A DNA stretch of 44,490 nt from DASZKW01 sp035552775 (GCA_035552775.1 DASZKW010000007.1:1-44490), one strand, 5' to 3'. Shown: positions 1 through 8,016, counted from the stretch's first letter. The notes: generated by a model from the letters alone, not told the origin. Numbers and translations: made by a program.

Positions 1-134
1 CTACCCGTTACCCGAAGGCAGCGTAACCATGTCAAGAAGACCGTCGGTAAGCCGTATGCGGGAAAACCGCACGTACGGATTGAAAGGGGGATGGGGAACC
101 GGGTCCGCGTTGCGGGCACCGCGCCCCTGACTAC
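1..134 (+). mobile_element. Group II intron, 3' end only (domains V and VI)
   Basis: Bases 49-81 fold as a group II intron domain V. The catalytic AGC triad is at 50-52. A lower helix CCGTA/TACGG is followed by a two-base bulge (CG, 72-73) on the 3' side, and an upper helix TGCGG/CCGCA is closed by a GAAAA loop. Bases 82-134 can form domain VI and end in CTGACTAC, fitting the usual AY intron end; A130 is a possible branch point. The exact 3' splice site is uncertain by a few bases (about 134-138). The intron-encoded maturase and domains I-IV would lie left of the window. The intron ends within a few bases of the next gene's start codon, so that gene's ribosome binding site, or even its true N-terminus, probably lies in the upstream exon. 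Confidence 0.75.
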
Positions 135-136
135 CA

Positions 137-358
137 ATGGAGGAGTCGGTCGCCTGCCCAGTCTGCGGGACGGCAAGGGAGGATCTAGCGGCCCTCGCGT
201 CCCATCTCGTGGAGAGCGCCGAGGCCAGCGACGGGCGCCACGTCATGTGGCTCAACCGCAATGCCACCAAGCACAGGATCTCAGCGGCCGGCCTACAACT
301 GCTGCTGGGGCCGGCGTTGGCGGGTGACCGTCTGTCGAGCGATCGGATCAAGCGATGA
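137..358 (+). CDS. Small C2H2-type zinc-binding protein
   Basis: A 73-residue protein. Near its N-terminus a CPVCG knuckle is followed by HLVESAEASDGRH, a C2H2-like spacing, then a conserved-looking VMWLNRN segment. I cannot assign a named family. It overlaps the diiron-oxidase gene downstream by four bases (ATGA at 355-358), so the two are translationally coupled and probably act together. No convincing Shine-Dalgarno sequence precedes ATG 137, because the group II intron ends two to three bases upstream. Either splicing supplies the leader, or the protein begins in the exon beyond the window. A metal-binding or protein-binding helper of the oxidase is an inference from the operon only. Confidence 0.6.
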   Translation: MEESVACPVCGTAREDLAALASHLVESAEASDGRHVMWLNRNATKHRISAAGLQLLLGPALAGDRLSSDRIKR

Positions 359-1107
359 GCGCAGCGATGGCACGCCGAGTGGAAGAGACGGTGATGGAGG
401 GATGGTTCCGGGACCCGCCCCCGCTGATCGCGGCCATGGCGTCCGAGCCGACCCTCGGCGTGACCCGGGCCCTCGTCCTGCAGTGGACGAAGTTCTCGCG
501 GCTGTTCCCACGTTGGGTGGGGGCCATTGTCTCCAACTGTCCCGAGTCCGCGGTTGTTGCCTACGAGGTCGAAAACCTCATGTCCGAAGTCGTACGTGAC
601 CCGGCCGGCGACGACAACCACTACGAACTGCTGATCCGCCTCGGTGAGAGCGTTGGTCTCACGCGCGCCGAGATCGAGGCACACCCCGTGCTGACCGAGG
701 CGTCCGAGACGTTTGAGTGGCTGTGGGAGCAGGCTCGGCATCCCGATTGGCTGGTGGGCTTCACCGCCGTAAACGGCCTGGAGATCCTGGGCGATCGCAA
801 CCTTCCCCTGAAGTACGGGAGCACTGCGGGCACGGGCCTTGGACCCGAGCCCTACGCCCGAACGCTGCGTCTGGGCGGGGACGCCCTCGAGTTCTTCGAG
901 GTGAGCGACCAGGCGGACGCCGGCCACGGGCACGAGACGGTCGATATCATCGCCCGCTACACGCCGTCCGGGCGCGAGGACGACATCTTGATGGTTCTGA
1001 CAGCAGGGATGGCGAGGCTGCGCAGGATGATGAACTCGGTGTGGGATCTGGCGATGGAAATCGACGCCGGCCTGGAGACGAAAGCGAGAAGCGATGACGA
1101 AAGGTGA
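355..1107 (+). CDS. Haem-oxygenase-like diiron oxidase (iron-containing redox enzyme family)
   Basis: A 250-residue, mostly helical protein resembling the TenA/PqqC/HDO fold group (Haem_oxygenas_2, iron-containing redox enzyme family). Candidate iron ligands are E71 in AYEVEN, H89 in DDNHYELL and the HGHETVDII segment (H191, H193, D197). Known members of this fold use a diiron centre and O2 for oxidative cleavage, N-oxygenation or decarboxylation of small molecules or peptides; the substrate here is unknown. It lies between the zinc-finger gene (ATGA overlap) and the UGA-containing TRASH gene, whose ATG at 1094 lies inside this gene's 3' end. All three therefore look like one transcript with coupled translation. 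Family assignment is moderately firm, function is open. Confidence 0.65.
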   Translation: MSAAMARRVEETVMEGWFRDPPPLIAAMASEPTLGVTRALVLQWTKFSRLFPRWVGAIVSNCPESAVVAYEVENLMSEVVRDPAGDDNHYELLIRLGESVGLTRAEIEAHPVLTEASETFEWLWEQARHPDWLVGFTAVNGLEILGDRNLPLKYGSTAGTGLGPEPYARTLRLGGDALEFFEVSDQADAGHGHETVDIIARYTPSGREDDILMVLTAGMARLRRMMNSVWDLAMEIDAGLETKARSDDER

Positions 1108-1387
1108 TCCCTGCGCCCTGTGCGGATCCACGTGGGGCGACGTCGACGACGAGATCGACGGCCGCTGGTACCACTTCTGCTGAGACCTTTGAAACGACGC
1201 CTTCGCCAACCTGGTCGCTGCCGTGGCGCAGCGGCTCGGCGAGGGCGTCGCCGTCCGGTCGGACGACGTCGAAGGAAACCAGGTCAGTGGAGCGGCGTGG
1301 CTACCCAGCAGCGGCGCCCAAGAGCACCCGTTCGTGGCGGTCTTCACCGACGACGGCGACGTGACCGACTGCGCCGTCAGCCCGTAG
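1094..1387 (+). CDS. TRASH/YHS-like zinc protein with two in-frame UGA codons; candidate selenoprotein
   Basis: Read through, this is 97 codons from ATG 1094 to TAG 1385. CxxC at residues 7-10 (CALCG) is followed by GRWYHFC, UGA (codon 30, 1181-1183), D, L, UGA (codon 33, 1190-1192), then NDAFANLV. The layout matches TRASH/YHS metal-binding domains (CxxCG ... YxFC-x-x-x-C), with UGA where the extra and final cysteines belong. After the second UGA the same frame stays open for 64 codons with almost every third base G or C, so coding continues. A hairpin fitting bacterial SECIS rules follows. A conventional reading would end the protein at residue 29 and lose half the metal site. Alternatives are a recent pseudogene with two TGC-to-TGA changes, or base-call errors. 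The start lies inside the oxidase gene, in another frame. Confidence 0.6.
1199..1246 (+). promoter_or_regulatory. Candidate bacterial SECIS hairpin
   Basis: Bases 1199-1207 (GCCTTCGCC) pair with 1238-1246 (GGCGAGGGC) over nine base pairs, one of them G-U. Inside, 1217-1221 (GCTGC) pairs with 1228-1232 (GCAGC) around the apical loop CGTGGC (1222-1227). The loop starts 29 nt after the second UGA and 38 nt after the first. Published bSECIS rules ask for 16-37 nt from UGA to apical loop, a 4-16 bp stem and a G in the first two loop bases; the inner hairpin meets these for the second UGA. Hairpins are easy to find by chance in DNA this GC-rich. Confidence 0.4.
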
Positions 1388-1391
1388 CAGG

Positions 1392-1727
1392 CTAGCGCTT
1401 CGCCGGCAGTGACTTCGCACAGCTTGTGCCCCGCTCGACCCACTTGGCGAGCTGCCGCTTGGTGCGAAGGTCCTCCGGGGCGATCCGCAGCCACCCCGGC
1501 ATGGCGCGGCCGCGCATCTCGGCGACGCGGGCGTTGGTTGACGCGATCAACGAGTCGGACTGGGCTGGGTCGACGCGGACCATGACCCCACCTTGGCCGC
1601 TCGCCGCTATGGCCATGTGCCCGCTGATCAGAAAGGCGAGGCCACCAAACATCTTCTTCTCGCTGACCTCGGACTCGTCAGCGACAAGCTCGCGAATGCG
1701 GTAGGCGAGATCCTCGTCGTAGGCCAT
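1392..1727 (-). CDS. TfoX N-terminal domain protein
   Basis: A 111-residue protein from ATG 1727. The segment YRIRELVADESEVSEKKMFG, then GGLAFLISGHMAIAAS and VMVRVDP, is typical of the TfoX_N family, single-domain relatives of the competence regulator TfoX. Such stand-alone proteins are common in actinobacteria and have no settled role. An upstream extension to 1832 is open, but lacks family similarity, and would run into the promoter region shared with the divergent GH31 gene. The gene converges on the candidate selenoprotein gene, four bases away. Confidence 0.8.
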   Translation of the reverse strand: MAYDEDLAYRIRELVADESEVSEKKMFGGLAFLISGHMAIAASGQGGVMVRVDPAQSDSLIASTNARVAEMRGRAMPGWLRIAPEDLRTKRQLAKWVERGTSCAKSLPAKR

Positions 1728-1891
1728 TACAGGTCGCGATCCTACGACACCAGCTACATATCCGAGGGTTACGGACCCGATCAATGGGGTATCAATCGGT
1801 CCGCCCCGGACCAGGATCCCTCTGGAGCACACGATGGGGCCGGTCCCGGTTCCGGGGTCGTTCGATCGCAGAGAGACTCGGGGGAGGACCG

Positions 1892-4800
1892 ATGCCCAGG
1901 TGGCGAGGAGTCCGGCGCGCGGGAGCGGTCGCGGTAGCGACGGCGATGATCACGGGCCTGGCGTTGCCGGGGCTGGCGCAGGCGGCGGCGGTGGCGCCGA
2001 CCTCGCCAGTCAACCTGGCCACCCCGATCGACTTCGCCGCCGGCGTGGCCGCCCGCGGAGCCACAGTCACATCCGGCGATGCCCGCTTCGAGGTCCTCGG
2101 CGGCGGCCTGATCAGGATGGAGTACTCGCCGAGCGGTCACTTCGAGGATCTCCCGACGGTCAACGTGGTGGACCGCCGCTTCGGCGTCCCGCCCTACCGG
2201 GCGAGCACCGGTCGGGGGTGGCTGACCATCTCGACGACAGCCGCCACCCTGCGTTACAAGCTCGGTTCCGGGCCGTTCCGACCCTCGAACACCTCGGTGA
2301 CCTACTCATCCGCCGGCCACGCCACCACGGTTAGTCCCCAGTGGCAGTCGGAATGCCCGTTCGACCAGGTCTGCCAGGCCGGAGCCGCGACTCTCACGGG
2401 CGGGGCCAGCATCCAGACCGACCACAGCGGCTACCAGAGCATCGCCGGGTTCATCGGCGGTCTCGGGCAGGGAAACGGGGCGGCGGCCACCTGGACCGTG
2501 TTGGGAGCTCCCGCCGGCTCCGCGCAGCTGAGCGTGCGCTACGCCAACTACATCGGCGCCCTCGGGGGCCCGGCGCCGCGTACCATCGACGTGGTCGTCG
2601 ACGGCACCGACGTCGGTCCCCTCACGCTGCCCCCGACGTCGAGCTGGGACACCTGGTCGACGGTGACCACCCCGGTCGGCCTCACACCCGGTATCAACAC
2701 CGTGAGCCTGCGGTGCGCGGCGGGCGACAGCTGCAACGTCAACCTGGACACCGTGTCGGTCTCACCCGCCGGGGCACCAGCGCCGGCGTCACCGGACATG
2801 GGATATCTGGGCGGGTGGACCCGGGGCTTCGACACCGCCACATATGGTCCCCGCTTCAGTTGCCCTAGCGGCACGCCGACCGCCGTGCAATGCACCGCAG
2901 CGCTCCCCGCACCCCATCCGGGCATCCTCGATAAGGCCGGCTGGCAACTGCTCGACGACACCCCGAGCGCGGTTTGGACCAAGGATGGCTGGGTCGGCCC
3001 CCGGCCGTCTAACGGTGACGTCCAAGACGGGTACCTCTTCGTCTACGGCAACGATTACACCCAGGCGCTGAGCGACCTCAACAAGCTGACCGGGCCCTCG
3101 CCGCTGCTACCCGAGTCGGGCTTCGGGGTGTGGTACTCGGACTACTACCCCTACACCACGGCCGACTACGAGAACACCTTGGTGCCCGACTTCCGGGCCA
3201 ACAACGTCCCCCTCGACACCCTCTCGGTCGACACCGACTGGAAGTCGCCCAACCAGTGGAACGGCTGGGAGTGGAACCCCGCCCTTTTCCCCGACCCCCA
3301 GGCCTTCCTGGCGTGGGCCAAGTCCCAGGGCATCAACGTCATCCTGAACATCCACCCGAGCATCTCGGACTCCGACCCGCTCCTCCCCGCAGCGGAATCG
3401 CTCTCCAGCACCCCGCTCGCGTCGAACACCTGCTTCAGCGGGCCGTGCCAGACGTGGGACTGGAGCCAGGTGTCGCAAGCCGAATCCTATTTCGTCCTGC
3501 ACCAGCCCTACGAGAAGCAGGGGGTTGCCTTCTGGTGGTTGGACTGGTGTTGTGACAACTCCACGGTCTCGATGGCCGGACTCACCCCTGACAGCTGGGT
3601 CAACCACCTCTACGCCCAGGAACTGGCCAACAAGGCACAGCGGGGCTTTGTCCTGTCCCGGATCGGCAGCTCCTACCAGAACCCCGACGAGGTGTACCCC
3701 GCCGGGCCGTGGTCAGCGCACACCTCGGCGCTGGCCTTTACCGGCGACACCTGGGGCACGTGGAACACGCTCGCCTTCCAGGCCCAGCTCGCCGCCGACG
3801 AGGCGGCCATCGACGAGCCCTACGTCAGTGACGACATCGGCAGTTTCCTCGGCCCCCCGCCCGGGAACCCCTCCGACACCCCCGACCTGTACGCCCGGTG
3901 GGTGCAGCTCGGGACCTTCCAGCCCGTGCTGCGGCTCCACTCCAGCGCCGGTAACCGGCTGCCGTGGGACTACCCGCAACCGGCGAACAGCATCGCCGCC
4001 GACTTCCTCCGCCTGCGCGAGGCGCTGGTCCCCTACACCTACACTTTGGCCGACCAGGCGGTAGGCACCGGGGTGTCCATCAACCAGCCGTTGTACCTCG
4101 ACTATCCCGACCAGGCGGGCGCCTACACCAACCCCACCGAGTACCTCTACGGCTCGAACATGCTGGTGGCCCCCGTGACCACGCCGGGCAACGTGACCAC
4201 ACAGCAGGTGTGGTTCCCGCCCGGCACGTGGACCGACTGGTTCACCGGGGCGACGTTCAACGGGCCGTCCGAGCAGACCCTCACCGTCCCCCTCGACCGC
4301 ATGCCCGTGTTCGTAAAGGCCGGCGGCATCATCCCCGAGCAGGCACCCACGAGCCATGTGGGCGCCTCGCCGGGCGCTCCCCTGACCCTGCGGGTGTACC
4401 CCGGCGCCCCTGGGACCTTCTCGCTGTACCAGGACGCCGGCACGGGTACCGGTTACCAGCACGGCCAGTACAGCCTGACCTCCATTGCCACCGGGCCCGG
4501 TGCCGAGTCGACCTCGGGGGCACGGCCGTGCTCTTGGCAACCCTCTCGTTCGCCCGGAGAACACGCCGACTCTCGCGGGGACGTGACCACCGTCGTGATC
4601 GGGCCTAGCTGCGGCCGGTACCCCGGGCAGGTCACTTCCCGCAGCTACCAGGTCCAGCTCGAGGACCTCACCCAGCCCCGGATGGTCCTGATCGACGGCC
4701 GCCGGATCCCGCAGGCGACCAGCGGCAACCCGATCGGCTGGAGCTACGACCCGGCCACGCAGGCCGTGACCGTTCCGGTGGTCCACCTCGCCTTGACCAG

Positions 4801-5815
4801 CAGCGCCCGCATCACTGAGCTCGGGGGGCGAAGCGTCACCCGGAGCGAACCGGCCGCCGTCGACCTGAGCATCAACCCGTCGACCCCGCTGAGCGTCCCG
4901 CCCGGCCAGACCGCCACTGCGACCACCACTGAGCACAACGCCGGCCCCGGGGACGCCACCGGGGTGTCGGTGAGCTTGAGTGCACCGCCAGGGTGGACGG
5001 TGGTGCCCTCCTCCCCGGTCCCGGCAGGTTCGCTGCCCGCCGGGGCGTCGGCCACCCAGTCCTGGGAGGTCACCGCCCCGGCCGGGTCCGCGTCGCCTGA
5101 GACGGCTGCCCTCCAGGCGCAGGCGTCCTACGCGAGCGCGGGGCTGGCCGAAACGGTAACCGCCAGCGAGCAAAGCGCCCCGGCTCCCGCGCCGCTCCCC
5201 CCGCCGGTGATCTCGTCGGTGTCGCCGTCGACCACCACGGCGGGCACGACGGTGACCTTGACGGGCCAGAACTTCGGGGCCAGCCAGAACGCCAGCTACC
5301 TGACGCTGGCGGAGGGAGGTACCAGCTGGGGTGCGCCCTACGACGGCGCCAAGGTCACCATCACCAAGTGGAGTGACACGTCGATCAGCTTCGTCCTCCC
5401 GCCCGCCACCGGCCCCTACCCCGTGGTACCCGGCACGGCGACGATCACCGTCACCGCCGCCGGGCAGACATCGAACGCAGAGAACATCTCGATCGTCGGG
5501 TCGACCGCCTCGGCACCGCCGGTGATCTCCTCGGTGTCGCCGTCGACCACGACCCCCGGGTCGACGGTGACGTTGACCGGGCAGAACTTCGGCGCCAGCC
5601 AGGCAGACAGCTACCTGACCCTCGCCGAACCGGGGACAAGCTGGGGTGCGCCCTACGACGGCGCCAAGCTCACGATCACCAGTTGGAGCGACACGTCGAT
5701 CAGTTTCGTCCTCCCGCCCGCATCCGGATCCTTCCCGGTACAGCCGGGTACGGCGACGATCACCGTGACAGTGGGGGGCCAGACGTCGAACGTCGGACAG
5801 GTCACCGTCACCTGA
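1892..5815 (+). CDS. Secreted GH31 alpha-glycosidase with CBM-like, NEW3-like and two IPT/TIG domains
   Basis: A 1307-residue protein from ATG 1892, chosen because GGGGGAGG lies just upstream and a signal peptide follows (RR, hydrophobic core, AQAAA). Residues about 173-292 resemble a carbohydrate-binding jelly roll (CBM35-like). The GH31 barrel spans about 300-800. D551 in WWLDW is the predicted nucleophile and D619 in FTGDTW the acid/base, so the site looks intact. A NEW3-like beta domain (about 990-1086) and two tandem IPT/TIG domains (about 1105-1307) follow. The IPT units are near-duplicates, sharing NFGASQ and SWGAPYDGAK. Secreted GH31 enzymes hydrolyse alpha-glucosides or alpha-xylosides; the substrate cannot be set. 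It is monocistronic, 164 bp from the divergent TfoX_N gene. Confidence 0.9.
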   Translation: MPRWRGVRRAGAVAVATAMITGLALPGLAQAAAVAPTSPVNLATPIDFAAGVAARGATVTSGDARFEVLGGGLIRMEYSPSGHFEDLPTVNVVDRRFGVPPYRASTGRGWLTISTTAATLRYKLGSGPFRPSNTSVTYSSAGHATTVSPQWQSECPFDQVCQAGAATLTGGASIQTDHSGYQSIAGFIGGLGQGNGAAATWTVLGAPAGSAQLSVRYANYIGALGGPAPRTIDVVVDGTDVGPLTLPPTSSWDTWSTVTTPVGLTPGINTVSLRCAAGDSCNVNLDTVSVSPAGAPAPASPDMGYLGGWTRGFDTATYGPRFSCPSGTPTAVQCTAALPAPHPGILDKAGWQLLDDTPSAVWTKDGWVGPRPSNGDVQDGYLFVYGNDYTQALSDLNKLTGPSPLLPESGFGVWYSDYYPYTTADYENTLVPDFRANNVPLDTLSVDTDWKSPNQWNGWEWNPALFPDPQAFLAWAKSQGINVILNIHPSISDSDPLLPAAESLSSTPLASNTCFSGPCQTWDWSQVSQAESYFVLHQPYEKQGVAFWWLDWCCDNSTVSMAGLTPDSWVNHLYAQELANKAQRGFVLSRIGSSYQNPDEVYPAGPWSAHTSALAFTGDTWGTWNTLAFQAQLAADEAAIDEPYVSDDIGSFLGPPPGNPSDTPDLYARWVQLGTFQPVLRLHSSAGNRLPWDYPQPANSIAADFLRLREALVPYTYTLADQAVGTGVSINQPLYLDYPDQAGAYTNPTEYLYGSNMLVAPVTTPGNVTTQQVWFPPGTWTDWFTGATFNGPSEQTLTVPLDRMPVFVKAGGIIPEQAPTSHVGASPGAPLTLRVYPGAPGTFSLYQDAGTGTGYQHGQYSLTSIATGPGAESTSGARPCSWQPSRSPGEHADSRGDVTTVVIGPSCGRYPGQVTSRSYQVQLEDLTQPRMVLIDGRRIPQATSGNPIGWSYDPATQAVTVPVVHLALTSSARITELGGRSVTRSEPAAVDLSINPSTPLSVPPGQTATATTTEHNAGPGDATGVSVSLSAPPGWTVVPSSPVPAGSLPAGASATQSWEVTAPAGSASPETAALQAQASYASAGLAETVTASEQSAPAPAPLPPPVISSVSPSTTTAGTTVTLTGQNFGASQNASYLTLAEGGTSWGAPYDGAKVTITKWSDTSISFVLPPATGPYPVVPGTATITVTAAGQTSNAENISIVGSTASAPPVISSVSPSTTTPGSTVTLTGQNFGASQADSYLTLAEPGTSWGAPYDGAKLTITSWSDTSISFVLPPASGSFPVQPGTATITVTVGGQTSNVGQVTVT

Positions 5816-5864
5816 TAACCGCCCATTGGGGAGAGCCACCTGATCCTGCCGGTACCGTTCGTTG

Positions 5865-6218
5865 ATGGCGCACGAGGCCGTAGGGATCGTCAACGAGGAG
5901 TTGGCCGAGGCGCGCACCGCGGTCGCGGACCTGCGCCGGGAACTGGAGGCGATCGCGGACTCGACCGTGCTGGTACCGGACGACGAGCACGACGCCGAGG
6001 GATCGACGATCGGGTTCGAGCGGGCACGGGTGACAGCCCTGCTGGCCCAAAGCCAACGTCGCGTCGCCGATCTCGAGGCCGCCGTCGTGCGGGTAGGCGC
6101 CGGGACCTACCAGTGCTGCGAGCGGTGCGGCGGCGACATCGACGTAGAACGCCTGGCGGCGCTACCGGCCACCCGAGTTTGCGTGTCCTGCGCCAAGCGC
6201 GACCGCAACCGGCGGTAA
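5865..6218 (+). CDS. DksA/TraR-family C4 zinc-finger protein
   Basis: A 117-residue protein. A charged coiled-coil half (residues 5-80, heptad-like LAEARTAVADLRREL and LLAQSQRRVADLEAAV) is followed by a C4 zinc finger (CERCG ... CVSCAKR) in the last 35 residues. That is the layout of DksA/TraR proteins, which reach RNA polymerase through the secondary channel. The actinobacterial short versions often lack the acidic DxxDxA tip of true DksA, and no clear tip motif is visible here, so a ppGpp-coupled role is not assured. A TTG codon lies directly before ATG 5865 and could also serve. Two genuine TG-rich clues are absent, so the RBS is weak. Confidence 0.85.
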   Translation: MAHEAVGIVNEELAEARTAVADLRRELEAIADSTVLVPDDEHDAEGSTIGFERARVTALLAQSQRRVADLEAAVVRVGAGTYQCCERCGGDIDVERLAALPATRVCVSCAKRDRNRR

Positions 6219-6280
6219 ATCCCTGGCGGCGAAGGATCGTGGGTCGACACACTGATACATGGATGTCCGTCACTTCGACG

Positions 6281-6316
6281 AGCCCAAGCCGTTCGCCCAT
6301 GCGGCGGGGGGCTTTT
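6281..6316 (+). terminator. Possible intrinsic terminator after the DksA-like gene
   Basis: AGCCC (6281-6285) and GCCG (6288-6291) can pair with CGGC and GGGCT (to 6313), followed by a short TTTT run. It sits about 60 bp downstream of the DksA-like stop. The T-tract is short and the stem has an internal loop, so this is a weak call. The rest of the 302-bp gap (6219-6520) holds only the palindromic element at 6401-6504. Confidence 0.3.
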
Positions 6317-6400
6317 GGCCGCGGACCCCTTCACCACGAACGTGATCGTTGTCCAGCTCAGCGGAGTGCTCGACGGAGGTAGCGGTGTCGCCGGCGCGGC

Positions 6401-6504
6401 TACCAAGGCGAGCGTTGCTACGTCGACTCCCCGAGGAACGAAGGTCCAGGTTAACCGTCTGAGCCGGCGAGAGCATTGTCGACGTAGCAACGCTCGCCTT
6501 TGTA
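6401..6504. repeat. MITE-like palindromic element, copy 1
   Basis: A 27-bp left arm (6401-6427) and a right arm (6478-6504) are inverted repeats matching at 26 of 27 positions. They enclose about 50 bp that encode nothing. The shared arm core is GCGAGCGTTGCTACGTCGAC. The outermost bases are TA on both sides, as expected for a TA target duplication of the IS630/Tc1-mariner type. A second copy is at 43927-44017. No transposase is in the window, so this is called a non-autonomous element by structure alone. As RNA it would form a long hairpin between genes. Confidence 0.65.
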
Positions 6505-6520
6505 ACCATCGTCAGGGCGG

Positions 6521-7981
6521 CTACCCGTCGCCGGGAACGGGCCCCGGTGCTTGGCCGGCCAACGTGGCCATCCGGCGGTGGACCTCGTCGGAGACGGCTT
6601 CGGAGTCGGTGTGGACGATCGTCGCGTCGAGGCTCACGAGCTGTCCGCCCACGTAGACCCGGCGGAGGTTACGCAGACCGCAGGCGAGGACGTACGTGCC
6701 GTAGGCGTCCCACACCGGTCCCGTGTCGGGACGCCGGGGGTCCACGACGACGAAGTCGGCATACTTGCCGACCTCGAGGCTGCCCACGGCGCCGTCGATG
6801 CCGAGCACCGTTGCCGATCCCAAGGTGTGGAGCTCGAGCATGTCGGCCGGTGCCATCGATGCCGGGTCGTGGGTCACCGCCCGCAGGACGTAGATGCCCA
6901 TCCGCATGTTTTGCCACGGGTCGGAGATGTCCGTGCAGGCCTGGTCGTCGAGGCCCACGCCGACGCGCATGCCCGCCGCCCGGCACGCGGGGATATCCGC
7001 TACGCCCGACGCCAGCCTGCCGTTGGAGCACGGCTGCCACACCATGCCGCAACCGGCGGCCGCGGCCTCGGCAATCATGGCCGGGGTGGCGTGCACGAAG
7101 TGGCCGAAGACCAGGTCCGGTCCCAACGCGCCGGCGGCGCGGTACCAGGCGAAGCGGGCCCGCTGGTGGTCCAGTTCGAAGGGGGTCTCGAGGAAGTGCG
7201 GCTGGTTGATCAGCCCGAAGCGGCGCATGGCCTCGACTTCCAGCGCAGCCGTGGACTCCGATTCCGCCCACTGCACTGCTCCGGAGAGGGCCATCCCGAG
7301 CATCCCCGGGTGGTCGCGGTAGCGCTGCGCGAACGATACGACGGCTTCGAGGCGGTCGAGCGCCTCGGAGGGGGTACCGACCGCCTGGTCCAGCGACACG
7401 CTGTTGATGAACCGGACGCCGGCGTCCACCTTGGCCGTGAGCTGGACCTCTGCCACCTCCGGCGGTTTGAGGACCCCACCAAAGCCGCCGAGCCCCTCCG
7501 ACACCGCTGCGAAGTCCAGTCGGTTCGAGGTGAAGTCGTACGCGGTGGTGATGCCGTTGTTGAGGAAATCGAGGGCTCCGTGAAGGGTGAACCAGTAGAG
7601 GTCATCGGGGCGGGCCACACCGGTGTGTCGGGTCATGGCGACGATCCACCCGTACAGCGACTGGTCGAGCCCGAGGCCCCGCGATGCGCTGGTGAACAGA
7701 TGGCTGTGGGCGGACACGAAGCCCGGTGCGACGAAGGCGCCGGCCACGTCGAGAACGGCTCCGCCAGCCACCCCCACGGCTCCGCCAGCCACCCCCACGG
7801 CTCCGCCTTCTCTCGTCGCCCCCGCCGCGGCGCCCGCGTCATCTGCAGGCGGCTGGCCTGCTCCGATGCCCGTGATCCGCCCGTCGTCGCCGACGGTCAT
7901 CCAGCCCCGGAGGGGTTCTCGCTGGCCGCGCGCCATGGTGAGAAGGACAGCGTTGGTGACAGTTAGCGTGGTGGCCGGCAC
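6521..7981 (-). CDS. Amidohydrolase-superfamily deaminase/chlorohydrolase-like enzyme
   Basis: A 486-residue metal-dependent hydrolase of the ATZ/TRZ/SsnA type. The first metal motif is SAHSHLF, later histidines lie in QPHFLETPFE and VFGHFVHATP, and the catalytic aspartate region is GVGLDDQACTD. The C-terminal beta domain ends with VGKYADFVVVD. This family hydrolyses C-N or C-Cl bonds on N-heterocycles or guanidines. Start: GTG 7981 has a GGGGTGAG Shine-Dalgarno six bases upstream; ATG 8014 and a longer open frame to 8071 exist, but run into 15-bp direct repeats. A 21-bp repeat (7757-7807) inserts GGAVGVA units near residue 60, in a loop before the first metal motif. It is divergent from the FAD oxidase. 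Confidence 0.85.
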   Translation of the reverse strand: MPATTLTVTNAVLLTMARGQREPLRGWMTVGDDGRITGIGAGQPPADDAGAAAGATREGGAVGVAGGAVGVAGGAVLDVAGAFVAPGFVSAHSHLFTSASRGLGLDQSLYGWIVAMTRHTGVARPDDLYWFTLHGALDFLNNGITTAYDFTSNRLDFAAVSEGLGGFGGVLKPPEVAEVQLTAKVDAGVRFINSVSLDQAVGTPSEALDRLEAVVSFAQRYRDHPGMLGMALSGAVQWAESESTAALEVEAMRRFGLINQPHFLETPFELDHQRARFAWYRAAGALGPDLVFGHFVHATPAMIAEAAAAGCGMVWQPCSNGRLASGVADIPACRAAGMRVGVGLDDQACTDISDPWQNMRMGIYVLRAVTHDPASMAPADMLELHTLGSATVLGIDGAVGSLEVGKYADFVVVDPRRPDTGPVWDAYGTYVLACGLRNLRRVYVGGQLVSLDATIVHTDSEAVSDEVHRRMATLAGQAPGPVPGDG

Positions 7982-8016
7982 GCGCTCACCCCATGGTCGC
8001 TGACGCCGACGCATTT

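Noticed and set aside
1104..1494. Open frames on both strands over the UGA-containing gene (e.g. an 86-residue and a 497-residue reading)
   Set aside because: They are arginine/serine/proline-rich with no domain signs and arise from high GC. The frame with the TRASH motif and the GC3 pattern is the coding one.
3713..5917. 734-residue minus-strand frame opposite the GH31 gene
   Set aside because: It is Gly/Arg-rich low complexity, antisense to a clear enzyme gene with catalytic motifs, and has no family marks.
6405..6504. Short frames containing KASVATST or VDVATLAL around the palindromes
   Set aside because: These peptides are only translations of the repeated arm sequence in several frames and appear at both copies.
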